NCBI GenBank assembly: GCA_910588935.1
Contig: CAJUSM010000001.1
Location: 62,723-126,722 of the forward strand
Direction of reading: 5' to 3'
Length of the DNA stretch: 64,000 nt
Origin: an uncultured Oscillospiraceae bacterium
GTDB taxonomy: Bacteria; Bacillota; Clostridia; Oscillospirales; Acutalibacteraceae
Part shown: positions 50,960-59,113 of the stretch, in pieces
Position numbering within the stretch: position 1 is the first letter of the stretch
Layout: each line of letters starts with the position of its first letter
The notes under the pieces: model-generated
Databases searched by the model: none
The model's input: only the letters and a program-made list of their open reading frames with translations
Told to the model about the DNA's origin: nothing
Position numbers and translations under genes: made by a program

Positions 50960-53902
50960 TCAGTATCCTATCTTCGTCCTCACTTCTTCAATAAAAGTTC
51001 CAACATATTCGTTGTCAATACGCTTTCCCGCTCGGGTCATGTTACCGAATTCCTTTGCATATAGCATGATATTGTCACGAATAAAGCGCACACGCTCACC
51101 ACGGTCTGTGGCATCTTGAATTTCTGAAGGAGTGTGTTCAATAGCAATCAAATCTTCAATTGTGTCTAAAATTCCATCCTTTACATATTCTCTGAGAATA
51201 TGGATGATCTGAAAAACGAAGCGTTCCACAAAATCTTCTTCATATCCCTTTTTTCGCTTGCGAAGAAAATATGTATGCCCGAGACGCACGTCACTTTTCT
51301 GATACTCATCATTGAAATAACTTTCATTGTCAAATATTGCCTGCACCGCGTCAAATACCAACAATTCAATGGAATTCTCATCTTCATTTTCTGACGCGTT
51401 TTGATAACAGCTAATAACCACATTCCTGTCTGCCGGACTATCAACAAAAAGGAATCTTCTACGGATAGCATAATCAATCGATTCTATGGATTTATCCGCG
51501 GTATTCATTGTACCGATAATAAACAGATTTTTACCGAGAACAATATCCTTTGTTCTGGATACTGGTGTGCTGACTTTATCTTCAACTTCGTATGGGGTAG
51601 AAACTTTGCTGTCACGATACTCCAATCCATAAATCAATTCACCAAATACGGTGGCAATATTGGCTCTGTTTATCTCGTCTATAACAAGGTAGAATTTAGG
51701 CGGCTCATCAGGGTTCGCGTTTTCCGCAATTTTAGCAAACTCGGCAATCTTGCCTAAAATTTTATTTACGCTATTATAAGATGGAAGACCACCATCTGCT
51801 TTCACTTCGATACCACGGATAAAGTCTTCGTATCCATATGATGGATGAAACTGAACCAGATCCCAACCACCAGTTGCTAACTTCGAAGAAGCGGAAGGAT
51901 TGGCATAGTCATTCTCGTTCAGCTTATACGCATCTAGTGCAGCAGAAATATCTTCTTGACTGATAAAACGCGCTGTCAATGCATCTGATTCAGGATTTAA
52001 TTGTTTTAGTACTAACCGCTTGCTCTCAAAAGTTTTAGAAGTGCCAGGAGGGCCTTGAAACACCATTTGGCGAACACCCAAATTCTCCATAATTTGTTGG
52101 TAGTCTTTTAAATCCGTCATTTTTACAACTCCGTTTATTTTTATAATTTTTTCCGCGCCATGAGTGGCATTATAAATATCCTCGTATGCATCAATATCAA
52201 ATGCAGTTTCTCCCGAAACCAGCGCATCAAATTTTTCTTTATCAACCCGAATCCGCGTTCCTTTTTGTGTCCATAATGTACGCAGGTTCATCATTTTTGT
52301 TCCGAAATATTCGAATCGTGCTTTTTCTCTTTTAGTCTGAGTAGCTGCGTTGACATTCCTAAGCCCACTGTGCAATGCCTCAAGATAGTTTATTTCCAAC
52401 TGGATTAAGGCATCCAAATCTCCATATGCCTCGCTATGTCCTTTCACTAAGGAGATGTTCACTTTATAAAGTTTGAGATAATATAGCAGCAACCTATATA
52501 CGGCACCGTAAATTTCCGCAGGATTATTATCCTTGCAAACATTGTTGACCGTAAACGTATGCAACCTTAATCCGTTTAACGGAAGATATGTGTCGCTTGG
52601 TGAACCATCCGTGTATGCAACCTCATACGCGGCAACATCCGCCCTTTCTGCCCACCTGCCAACATTTCCTGGTCGGGTTGAATAATATGCATGAGGATTT
52701 CTCCTGTCCCTGCCCCTCACTGCTGTTTCATAATAGAAACTTGGAGCATCATTCAGTTTAACCAAATACGAAGCATAGGCAACAGGAACAGATTTACTCG
52801 GAACAGAAGCAACCCCAATATTACATAACAGAGAGTCCATAGCTATATCACAGGGGAAAACACCATTCAGCACAATGGCGTCTATGACACTTTCCAATAT
52901 TCCTTTATAATCCGAACATCGATTGGCTATAATTTCGGTTTCATAATATCTTACGGTATCTTCTAATGAATATGGTTCAACTCGTTCGCCTGAATTAACC
53001 ATAACCTTGCGGATATCAGATATACGATTCAGCCCCGATATTCCTATGTTCAGTTTTGATTCAAGAGCCTTCTCGTATGTTTCGATATTTCGACGCAAAA
53101 TACCCAAGGACGAAAGGTTATTAATAAGCGGGAATATCTGATATACCATTTTTTGCTTAAACTTATCCAGCACAAAATAGGCTGTTCCAGTTCGCTCTAC
53201 CATAAACATTCCGTGCCCCGGCATATATTTATCTAAAATGCCAGGAATTCCCGGAGCTGCATTTGCGGTTATAAAATCTTTTATACTGTCGAATATGTCT
53301 ATTATAATTCTTCCAGAATTAGCATTAACAGAGCCATAATATCCTTCAAGCACATTCCGATCAGATTTTAATTCCGCAACATAATCCATTCGTCTTCTCA
53401 GCGCGTAATCAAGGTGCCCTGCATGAAAATTGGTACACTCTGTTAAAATGACAACGACATTATCTGGCATACACAATGTAGAACCATCCGAAAGAGGAAC
53501 CGATTCGTTTCGGAACTCCATTGCATAAATCAGATTTCCAAGCAATGCTCCTGCATCTACTCTTGAAATATCGTCAAAAATTATTGCGTAAAGTTCTTTT
53601 GTGCCTCTGGCTTTGTCACAGAGTTTTTTTATGCGTTTCTCAACATAATCTACGGTTATTGTTCCTGCTGCTTTCATATCAATTCCATAAACAATATCCT
53701 CATAGGTCATGCTTGGATGAACCTGAATAAATGCGCATTTTTCACTGTTGATGAAATCCTCGATTTTATCCAGATCCGCATAGATGTCTTTGGATTGGAG
53801 GCTATCTATATCTAATTTTTCATAGCACAGATAGTACGCGGCAGCCCTAGCAAGAAAAGTTTTACCTGTAGCAGGATTACCTGTGAGCAATAGGTTTTTC
53901 AT
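50960..53902 (-). CDS. McrB-like protein with two AAA+ domains
   Basis: The 980-residue protein has two McrB-type AAA+ domains. Domain 1 starts at once (Walker A GNPATGKT, residues 8-15; Walker B-like IIFDDISR near 110; ECTNFHAGHLD in place of the sensor). Domain 2 has GPPGTSKT (near 617), YLVIDEINRANIATVFGELI (near 735) and the McrB signature GTMNTADKS (near 796). Both end in an Arg-rich ALRRR/AIRRR finger. There is no separate N-terminal DNA-reading domain; the 200-600 region may fill that role. It pairs with the McrC-like nuclease and follows the C5 methylase by five bases. Confidence 0.87.
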   Translation of the reverse strand: MKNLLLTGNPATGKTFLARAAAYYLCYEKLDIDSLQSKDIYADLDKIEDFINSEKCAFIQVHPSMTYEDIVYGIDMKAAGTITVDYVEKRIKKLCDKARGTKELYAIIFDDISRVDAGALLGNLIYAMEFRNESVPLSDGSTLCMPDNVVVILTECTNFHAGHLDYALRRRMDYVAELKSDRNVLEGYYGSVNANSGRIIIDIFDSIKDFITANAAPGIPGILDKYMPGHGMFMVERTGTAYFVLDKFKQKMVYQIFPLINNLSSLGILRRNIETYEKALESKLNIGISGLNRISDIRKVMVNSGERVEPYSLEDTVRYYETEIIANRCSDYKGILESVIDAIVLNGVFPCDIAMDSLLCNIGVASVPSKSVPVAYASYLVKLNDAPSFYYETAVRGRDRRNPHAYYSTRPGNVGRWAERADVAAYEVAYTDGSPSDTYLPLNGLRLHTFTVNNVCKDNNPAEIYGAVYRLLLYYLKLYKVNISLVKGHSEAYGDLDALIQLEINYLEALHSGLRNVNAATQTKREKARFEYFGTKMMNLRTLWTQKGTRIRVDKEKFDALVSGETAFDIDAYEDIYNATHGAEKIIKINGVVKMTDLKDYQQIMENLGVRQMVFQGPPGTSKTFESKRLVLKQLNPESDALTARFISQEDISAALDAYKLNENDYANPSASSKLATGGWDLVQFHPSYGYEDFIRGIEVKADGGLPSYNSVNKILGKIAEFAKIAENANPDEPPKFYLVIDEINRANIATVFGELIYGLEYRDSKVSTPYEVEDKVSTPVSRTKDIVLGKNLFIIGTMNTADKSIESIDYAIRRRFLFVDSPADRNVVISCYQNASENEDENSIELLVFDAVQAIFDNESYFNDEYQKSDVRLGHTYFLRKRKKGYEEDFVERFVFQIIHILREYVKDGILDTIEDLIAIEHTPSEIQDATDRGERVRFIRDNIMLYAKEFGNMTRAGKRIDNEYVGTFIEEVRTKIGY

Positions 53903-53907
53903 TTAAG

Positions 53908-55026
53908 TTAATCTCCAATGTTCTCGCTATTTTCTACTGCCAATATGCTCTTAACCAATCTGGCAAGAAAGTATGATACCTTCGGTGGAACGGCATTGCC
54001 AATTTGACGGCTTATTGAACGCTTATCGCCATAAAAAACATAATTGTCCGGGAAACTTTGAATTCGCGCCGCTTCTCTTGGTGTTAATGTTCGGTTTTCA
54101 TCCGGATGGATAAAACGGCCTCCCGCGGGTGTATCAAATCTCGTAGTAATTGTTGAGGCTTGCTCATTCCAACAGAGCCTGCCATATGCGCCACTGTGAA
54201 CAGAATTGATCTGTTCATTTAATGCTGTATAATTTTCTCCATTTTTTATTTGCCGCATTCGCTCTACAGCAACCTTTGAATGATGTGACCGTGTATGATT
54301 TGTGATTGTATGCGCATCACTGGCCAGGTATCTTTCATATGCAGTTTCTGGCTGCGGATTATCAACTATGCCATCTTCACTTGTCATCGAAAGATTTCCT
54401 ATGGCGTCCCTTACAGTAACTTCAGCAAAATAGGCAGGAATCTCTTTTTTTAAATCCCTTATTGTCTTTTCCCACAAGGCGTCAATATCTGCTCCATCAA
54501 TGAGAGTTCCTATTATAATCATTCTTTCTCGGCGTTGTGGAATTCCAAATTCCGCGGCATTGATTACTCGGTGATATATATGGTACGGCTTTCCGTTTAG
54601 TGCTTCAGAGTCTTGGAATATCCTCTTGATTTCTTCAAAGATTTTTCCTCTTTGCATTGTAGAGATGCCTTTTACATTTTCCATAACAAATACTTTAGGC
54701 TTAACCGCTTTTACAACATTAAAGTAATGCTTGAAAAGATAATTTCGCGGGTCATCAATAAAGCCATGCCTAATTCTTGCGCCCGCCATAGAAAAACCCT
54801 GGCATGGCGGGCCTCCTATAATAACGTCAGCCATCGTTCCCGCAAACATATCAGAGGTATCTATATTTTTTATATCGTCAACAATCACATCGACTTCCGG
54901 ATGATTTCGCTGATATGTGTTTGCTATAACAGGGTCATATTCTACCGCTTTCTCTACGCTGAATCCCGCCTGAATAAAGCCAAGAGATAAGCCTCCGCAT
55001 CCTGCAAATAAATCAATTATCTTCAT
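53908..55026 (-). CDS. DNA (cytosine-5-)-methyltransferase
   Basis: The 372-residue enzyme has all C5-methylase hallmarks: motif I DLFAGCGGLSLGF (5-17), catalytic motif IV GGPPCQGFS (71-79, Cys75), motif VI VMENVKG, a target-recognition region (about 190-300) and C-terminal motifs RLTPREAARIQSFP-like and QIGNAVPP. The start at 55026 gives the normal N-terminus MKIIDLFAGCGG and overlaps the N6-methylase stop by 14 bases. It probably protects host DNA from the McrBC-like nuclease next to it. Recognition sequence unknown. Confidence 0.93.
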   Translation of the reverse strand: MKIIDLFAGCGGLSLGFIQAGFSVEKAVEYDPVIANTYQRNHPEVDVIVDDIKNIDTSDMFAGTMADVIIGGPPCQGFSMAGARIRHGFIDDPRNYLFKHYFNVVKAVKPKVFVMENVKGISTMQRGKIFEEIKRIFQDSEALNGKPYHIYHRVINAAEFGIPQRRERMIIIGTLIDGADIDALWEKTIRDLKKEIPAYFAEVTVRDAIGNLSMTSEDGIVDNPQPETAYERYLASDAHTITNHTRSHHSKVAVERMRQIKNGENYTALNEQINSVHSGAYGRLCWNEQASTITTRFDTPAGGRFIHPDENRTLTPREAARIQSFPDNYVFYGDKRSISRQIGNAVPPKVSYFLARLVKSILAVENSENIGD

Positions 55027-56686
55027 CCGGGTCAATCCCTCCGCTCGTCCTGTACCTAATAGCAAAATTCTTTATATAGTTGCTTTCGGCTTCAGTTAGT
55101 CCATACGCGGCATTTACAAAATCATCTATCGCAAAAATCTCATCCAGGCATTCTCGATGTTTATATTCATACCGCGTTTGCTTTGTGCCTACATACACTT
55201 TTGTTTCTTCTAATCGCTGCCGCAAATTATGTGCCAATTCTGTAGCTCCCCACATATCTATTTGCTTTGGCATCATAAAACCATTTAAATCTTTGCTGAC
55301 GTGCCAACAATCAGACACACTAATCCAGTACCACCAAAAAAGGGTAGAGTTGATCAGGCAATAGCAAAAATCTGCTTCTAGCGGGGTCTGGAAACTGAAC
55401 ACCTTATATTCAGGGTCATCCACCTTTTCTCTATAGGCTTTCATCCAAAACGCTTCTCGACGATTTAAGTAAACCGATTCCGTTCCAGCCCTCGATATGG
55501 CGTATACTGGTTGCATTTTTCTGGCATCAGTTATCTTTTTATAGATATCAATATCCAGTTGAGTTCCCAGCTTAGGGATAAAATCCACATTCTCGTACCT
55601 ATTCTTTACCATTTGAATATGAGCAAAAAGTGCGCTGCGTTCTTGCTTATACCAATACTGATAGTTTCCGGTAAAAACAGTTTTTTCTGTTTTTCTGTCT
55701 TTACCGATTAGAATGCATAATTTTTGGTGCACCGAATCAAACAAACAATCCGGCCTGTCGGCATAGCTTAAAATATATTGTTCGGAAACCAGTTCTCCTA
55801 ATTCTTCTCTGAGTTTTTTCATTCTTGGAGTGGACACATATGAGAGTGGAATAATAAATCCAATTGAACCGGTTTTTTCAAGTTTTTTTGCTGCGTTGAG
55901 CAGGATATTGGCATAAATATTCCCATACTTATTGCTAAGTTCAAGCCCGGCTTTAAAATCTTCAACATAAGGCGGATTGCCGACCACAATATGATATTTA
56001 CCCCCAAAAGAGGCTTCATCGGCAATAAAGTCAAATGATGTAAAACATCTATTCATTATAGCTCCAAGCCCACTGCAATAATTTGCTCCGCAATGCTCTA
56101 TAATGAACATAAGCATTCTTAATTCTGTAATAATGATTGATTCAACATTCACATCATTACCATAAATGGTAGAGACTACCTTTTGTATAAGACGCTTTGT
56201 AATCTTTGTGTTTCTCTTTAGCAAATCAATTTTAATAGCAAGTGCCGCAAGCAGATATTCGCCCGCTCCGCATGTTGGGTCAAACACGGTTTTTCCACAG
56301 CAAAATGAACGATACGGTATGTTATCCAGCCCCATGTCACTAATATTGGATGCTGTAAGCTTTCCAAATGCGGCTTTAATACTATTTGTAAGGATAAATC
56401 GAACAACATCATTTGGGGTGTAATATACGCCTTTACTTTTTCTTATGCTCTGTTTTTCATTTATCTTGGAAAGGGTTTCTTGAACTTGAGTATATGTACG
56501 GTTAGAGGAAGGGGATTCTACACACTGAAAAGCTTCTCTCCTTGCAATGCGTTTCAATTCATCACAAATCAAGTCCACTTCTTTCAAAGAATATGTTTTT
56601 TGTATATATAAATAGATAAGGTTCAAGGCTTCATCAACAGCACTATACTTTTCAAGCCTGGCTAAGGATGTATTAATTTTACCCAT
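55013..56686 (-). CDS. N6-adenine DNA methyltransferase (TaqI/Eco57I-like)
   Basis: The 557-residue protein has motif I FDPTCGAGEYLL (near residue 132) after the usual GVYYTPNDVVRFI segment, and motif IV VVGNPPYVEDF (near 233), which marks N6-adenine (or N4-cytosine) methylation. A target-recognition region follows (about 350-540). There is no visible nuclease domain. The ATG at 56686 overlaps the XRE gene stop by eight bases; frames extending further upstream run inside that gene. It is the first methylase of the operon. Confidence 0.87.
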   Translation of the reverse strand: MGKINTSLARLEKYSAVDEALNLIYLYIQKTYSLKEVDLICDELKRIARREAFQCVESPSSNRTYTQVQETLSKINEKQSIRKSKGVYYTPNDVVRFILTNSIKAAFGKLTASNISDMGLDNIPYRSFCCGKTVFDPTCGAGEYLLAALAIKIDLLKRNTKITKRLIQKVVSTIYGNDVNVESIIITELRMLMFIIEHCGANYCSGLGAIMNRCFTSFDFIADEASFGGKYHIVVGNPPYVEDFKAGLELSNKYGNIYANILLNAAKKLEKTGSIGFIIPLSYVSTPRMKKLREELGELVSEQYILSYADRPDCLFDSVHQKLCILIGKDRKTEKTVFTGNYQYWYKQERSALFAHIQMVKNRYENVDFIPKLGTQLDIDIYKKITDARKMQPVYAISRAGTESVYLNRREAFWMKAYREKVDDPEYKVFSFQTPLEADFCYCLINSTLFWWYWISVSDCWHVSKDLNGFMMPKQIDMWGATELAHNLRQRLEETKVYVGTKQTRYEYKHRECLDEIFAIDDFVNAAYGLTEAESNYIKNFAIRYRTSGGIDPDEDN

Positions 56687-56927
56687 TGGGAAATGCATCC
56701 TTTCGCGCCTGTTCTTCATAATTTTCATCTCGAACAAATTCCATGATATCTCCAACATCGCAATTGAGCGCACCGCATATTCGAAGCAATACATCTGTGT
56801 TGACGTTAGCGCCTTTTCCAAGTTTGGCAACAGATGTAGCGCTAATACCGCTCATTTCACGCAAGGTCTTTTTATTTATTCCACGGTCTATTAGTAATTT
56901 CCACAATTTTTTGTAACTAAAACACAT
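56679..56927 (-). CDS. Small XRE-family controller
   Basis: The 82-residue protein is a single Cro/CI helix-turn-helix (YKKLWKLLIDRGINKKTLRE, SGISATSVAKLGKGANVNTD), similar to C-proteins of restriction-modification systems. ATG 56927 lies eight bases after GGAGG; an ATG at 56942 is part of that binding site and is rejected. It is first in the methylase/McrBC operon and probably times methylase and nuclease expression. Confidence 0.88.
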   Translation of the reverse strand: MCFSYKKLWKLLIDRGINKKTLREMSGISATSVAKLGKGANVNTDVLLRICGALNCDVGDIMEFVRDENYEEQARKDAFPNG

Positions 56928-57027
56928 CCGCTTTACCTCCATGGTTTGTTTGCATTTCTGTTCTTCTTCGCGCCCTCGAATGCTTAAAATCTTTTGTTTT
57001 CGATGTGCCTACGGTCTTATTGAAACA

Positions 57028-57033
57028 TTATAT
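57028..57033 (-). promoter_or_regulatory. Promoter of the restriction-modification operon
   Basis: A perfect TATAAT with preceding TGA (extended -10) reads on the minus strand at 57033-57028, about 100 bases before the XRE start. Upstream, AATTTTGCACAATTT is partly symmetric and overlaps the -35 position; it may be the controller's operator. Confidence 0.5.
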
Positions 57034-57097
57034 CACGAAATTGTGCAAAATTCTATAAAAGTCTGCGAACGCAAAACTAATTTCGCTTGCGCGTTTA

Positions 57098-57259
57098 GGG
57101 CTTGTTTGAAAATAGAGGAAATAGGGGATTTTTAACTGGAAAAGGTCAGCTTCAAGGAAAAAACCGCAAGTAAATACTTGTGTATTACCAGGGGTTTTCG
57201 GCACAGAAGATGGCCGCTTCTGGGCAAAAAGACGGCGTTTTCCGTTTTTCAAACAAGCC
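57098..57259. repeat. MITE-like element, copy 2 (162 bp)
   Basis: Perfect 15-bp terminal inverted repeats GGGCTTGTTTGAAAA / TTTTCAAACAAGCCC bound a gene-free segment similar to copy 1 in order and orientation (GGCCGCTTCTGGGCAAAAAG, CTTCAAGGAAAAAACCG). It lies between the promoter of the restriction-modification operon and the rlmD end. The parent transposon is not in the window. Confidence 0.8.
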
Positions 57260-57412
57260 CAAATTATTGGCGTTTTGCCCAGCTTGGGCATATTCCTATC
57301 CACTCACCTCTCGTTTTCTTTAAAGCGGCAACCCCAGAAAACGAAAAATTCCAAGAGCCGGAAGGATACCCCAGCTCTCGGAAATGCCTTATTTTCGAGC
57401 CTTTTTCGGTAT

Positions 57413-58780
57413 TCAGTTCTGTGCTTTTGACAGCAGTACCACCGTCTCCACATGGGCTGTGCCCCCAAACATATCGACTGGCTGGGCTTTCTGGGGGCAG
57501 TACCCAAGCTCCGCAAAATACCGGAGGTCCCGAGCCAAAGTTGCTGGGTCGCAGGAGATATAGACCACGCGTTGGGGAGCCATGCCGGCAACAATTTGGG
57601 TCAGCTCTTTCCCGCAGCCTTTTCGAGGCGGATCCAGCACCACCACCTGCGGGCGTTCCCCTCGCCTGGCCAGCTCTTTGGCGGCCTGGGCGGCATCTGC
57701 GCAGAGAAATTCACAGTTTTCTATGCCGTTTCGCCGGGCGTTTTCCCTAGCGTCTTCCACGGCTTGTGGAATAACCTCTACACCAATGAGCCGGCCAGCC
57801 CGGCCGGCCATAGAGAGGCCAATGGCGCCGGCGCCGCAATAAAGATCCAGCAGCAGGCCGTCTTTGCTGATATTGGCGTAATCGGCGGCCAGGGCATACA
57901 GCCGCTGGGTCTGGCTGTGGTTAACCTGGTAGAAGGAGAGGGGAGAGATGGCGAAATCCAGCCCGCACAGCTGGTCGATAAGAAAGCCCTTGCCCCAAAT
58001 GGCGCGGCAGCGCTTGCCAAGAGCTACATTGGTTCGCTCCCGGTTGGAGTTGATGACCAGGCTGGCTAAGCCTGGCACAGAGCCGGCCATAATTTCCGCC
58101 AGCTCTTTTTCGTGGTGCAGGCCATTGCCATTGACCACCACGCAGACCATGATTTGGCCGGTGGCCTCTGCCTTGCGCAGGTAGAGCCAGCGCATCCGGC
58201 CGGTGTGGGTGATCTCGCTATAAACAGGGTCGCCGTATTGTTCCGCCCAGCGCCGGAAAGCTTCTGCAGCCAGGTGGAACTCTGGGGGATGCAGGCGGCA
58301 TTCCCTGCAGTCCACAATTCTGTGGGAATTCCTGGCAAAAAAGCCCATCACCAGCTGGCCCTGGCCATTGGTACCCAGGGGTAAAAGGGCCTTGTTCCTG
58401 TATCCGCACCGGCTCTCGCCAGGCACAATGGGCAGCACAGGCAGGTCCGAGAAGCCCCCAATCCGCTGCAAGGCGTCCCGCACCCGCTGGGTTTTCCACT
58501 CCAGCTCTGCCTGGTAGCTGATATGCCGGCTGGTGCAGCCGCCGCACCGGGAAAAGCTGGGGCAATCGGGCTCAACCCGGCAGGGGGCGGGCTCCAGTAC
58601 CTTTTCCAGCCTGCCAAAGGCATGGGTTTTGGCATTTTTCACGATTTTAACCAAAGCTTTGTCTCCGGGGGCGCCAAAGGGTACAAAGACTGCCTGGCCG
58701 TTCCAGTGGCCAACCGCCTCGCCTTGAGAGCCCGTGCCGGTAAAGGTGATTTCTACCACCTGATTCTTTTTTAGGGGCAT
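57413..58780 (-). CDS. rlmD: 23S rRNA (uracil-5-)-methyltransferase
   Basis: The 455-residue enzyme has an N-terminal TRAM domain (about 5-60), a 4Fe-4S Cys cluster (CRVEPDCPSFSRCGGC, about 66-81), a SAM site LLDLYCGAGAIGLS (about 300-313), VVLDPPRKGC and the catalytic Cys in YISCDPATLARDL. It methylates a U of 23S rRNA; RlmD-type and RlmCD-type specificity cannot be separated here. The start at 58780 has GAGGAA upstream. Its last codons contain the 15-bp sequence repeated at 49188-49202, so the gene end was probably rebuilt by an integrating element. Confidence 0.9.
   Translation of the reverse strand: MPLKKNQVVEITFTGTGSQGEAVGHWNGQAVFVPFGAPGDKALVKIVKNAKTHAFGRLEKVLEPAPCRVEPDCPSFSRCGGCTSRHISYQAELEWKTQRVRDALQRIGGFSDLPVLPIVPGESRCGYRNKALLPLGTNGQGQLVMGFFARNSHRIVDCRECRLHPPEFHLAAEAFRRWAEQYGDPVYSEITHTGRMRWLYLRKAEATGQIMVCVVVNGNGLHHEKELAEIMAGSVPGLASLVINSNRERTNVALGKRCRAIWGKGFLIDQLCGLDFAISPLSFYQVNHSQTQRLYALAADYANISKDGLLLDLYCGAGAIGLSMAGRAGRLIGVEVIPQAVEDARENARRNGIENCEFLCADAAQAAKELARRGERPQVVVLDPPRKGCGKELTQIVAGMAPQRVVYISCDPATLARDLRYFAELGYCPQKAQPVDMFGGTAHVETVVLLSKAQN
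57441..57455 (-). other. Putative attachment site core inside the rlmD 3' end
   Basis: The minus strand carries CCATGTGGAGACGGT encoding HVETV of RlmD, identical to 49202-49188. Integration into the 3' end of a conserved gene with the reading frame preserved is typical of tyrosine-recombinase elements. Confidence 0.6.
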
Positions 58781-58957
58781 CGTCAAAACTTCCTCTCTTC
58801 TTTTGTTCTGCAATGATTTAATATGATATTATACGAATAAATAAGCTGTTCAAGATGCGAATTGGGTGACAATGTTGTATAATTTTGCCAAAAGTGTAAA
58901 AATCATTTTCTGTTTTTGATAAGAAAGAGAGATTTGTTGAAATGTGTCAATAAATTG

Positions 58958-58987
58958 TTGACTTTGCACAGTGCGATGAGATAAAAT
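58958..58987 (+). promoter_or_regulatory. Promoter of a candidate small RNA
   Basis: TTGACT (58958-58963), 18 bases, TAAAAT (58982-58987). No coding frame follows before a strong terminator at 59060-59090. Confidence 0.55.
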
Positions 58988-58993
58988 ATAAGC

Positions 58994-59090
58994 AGCTTAA
59001 AAGGAATACAAGCTTGCGGCGCTGCCGCAATTTCAATACAACTCCTCCCCAAAAGAAGGAAAGGGACCGGTTTTAGCCGGTCCTTTTCCC
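58994..59090 (+). ncRNA. Candidate small RNA (about 97 nt)
   Basis: The segment between a promoter and an intrinsic terminator has a perfect hairpin TTGCGGC-GCT-GCCGCAA (59014-59030), then a single-stranded stretch with CTCCTCCCC (59042-59050), then the terminator stem. A free CU-rich motif complementary to GGAGG ribosome binding sites is typical of trans-acting RNAs that block translation. There is no reading frame of note. It may instead be only the 3' region of gatD with a chance promoter. Confidence 0.4.
59060..59090. terminator. Bidirectional terminator
   Basis: GAAAGGGACCGG / CCGGTCCTTTTC pair over 12 bp (one G-U) around TTTTAG. CCTTTTCCCTT follows on the plus strand and TTTCCTTCTTTT on the minus strand, so it can end both the candidate RNA and the murT-gatD operon. 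Confidence 0.8.
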
Positions 59091-59113
59091 TTATATAAAA
59101 GGGATGGGCTTGG

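Noticed and set aside
57178..57750. A 190-codon plus-strand frame over MITE copy 2 and the rlmD end
   Set aside because: It crosses a repeat boundary and the reverse strand of rlmD, without binding site or homology.
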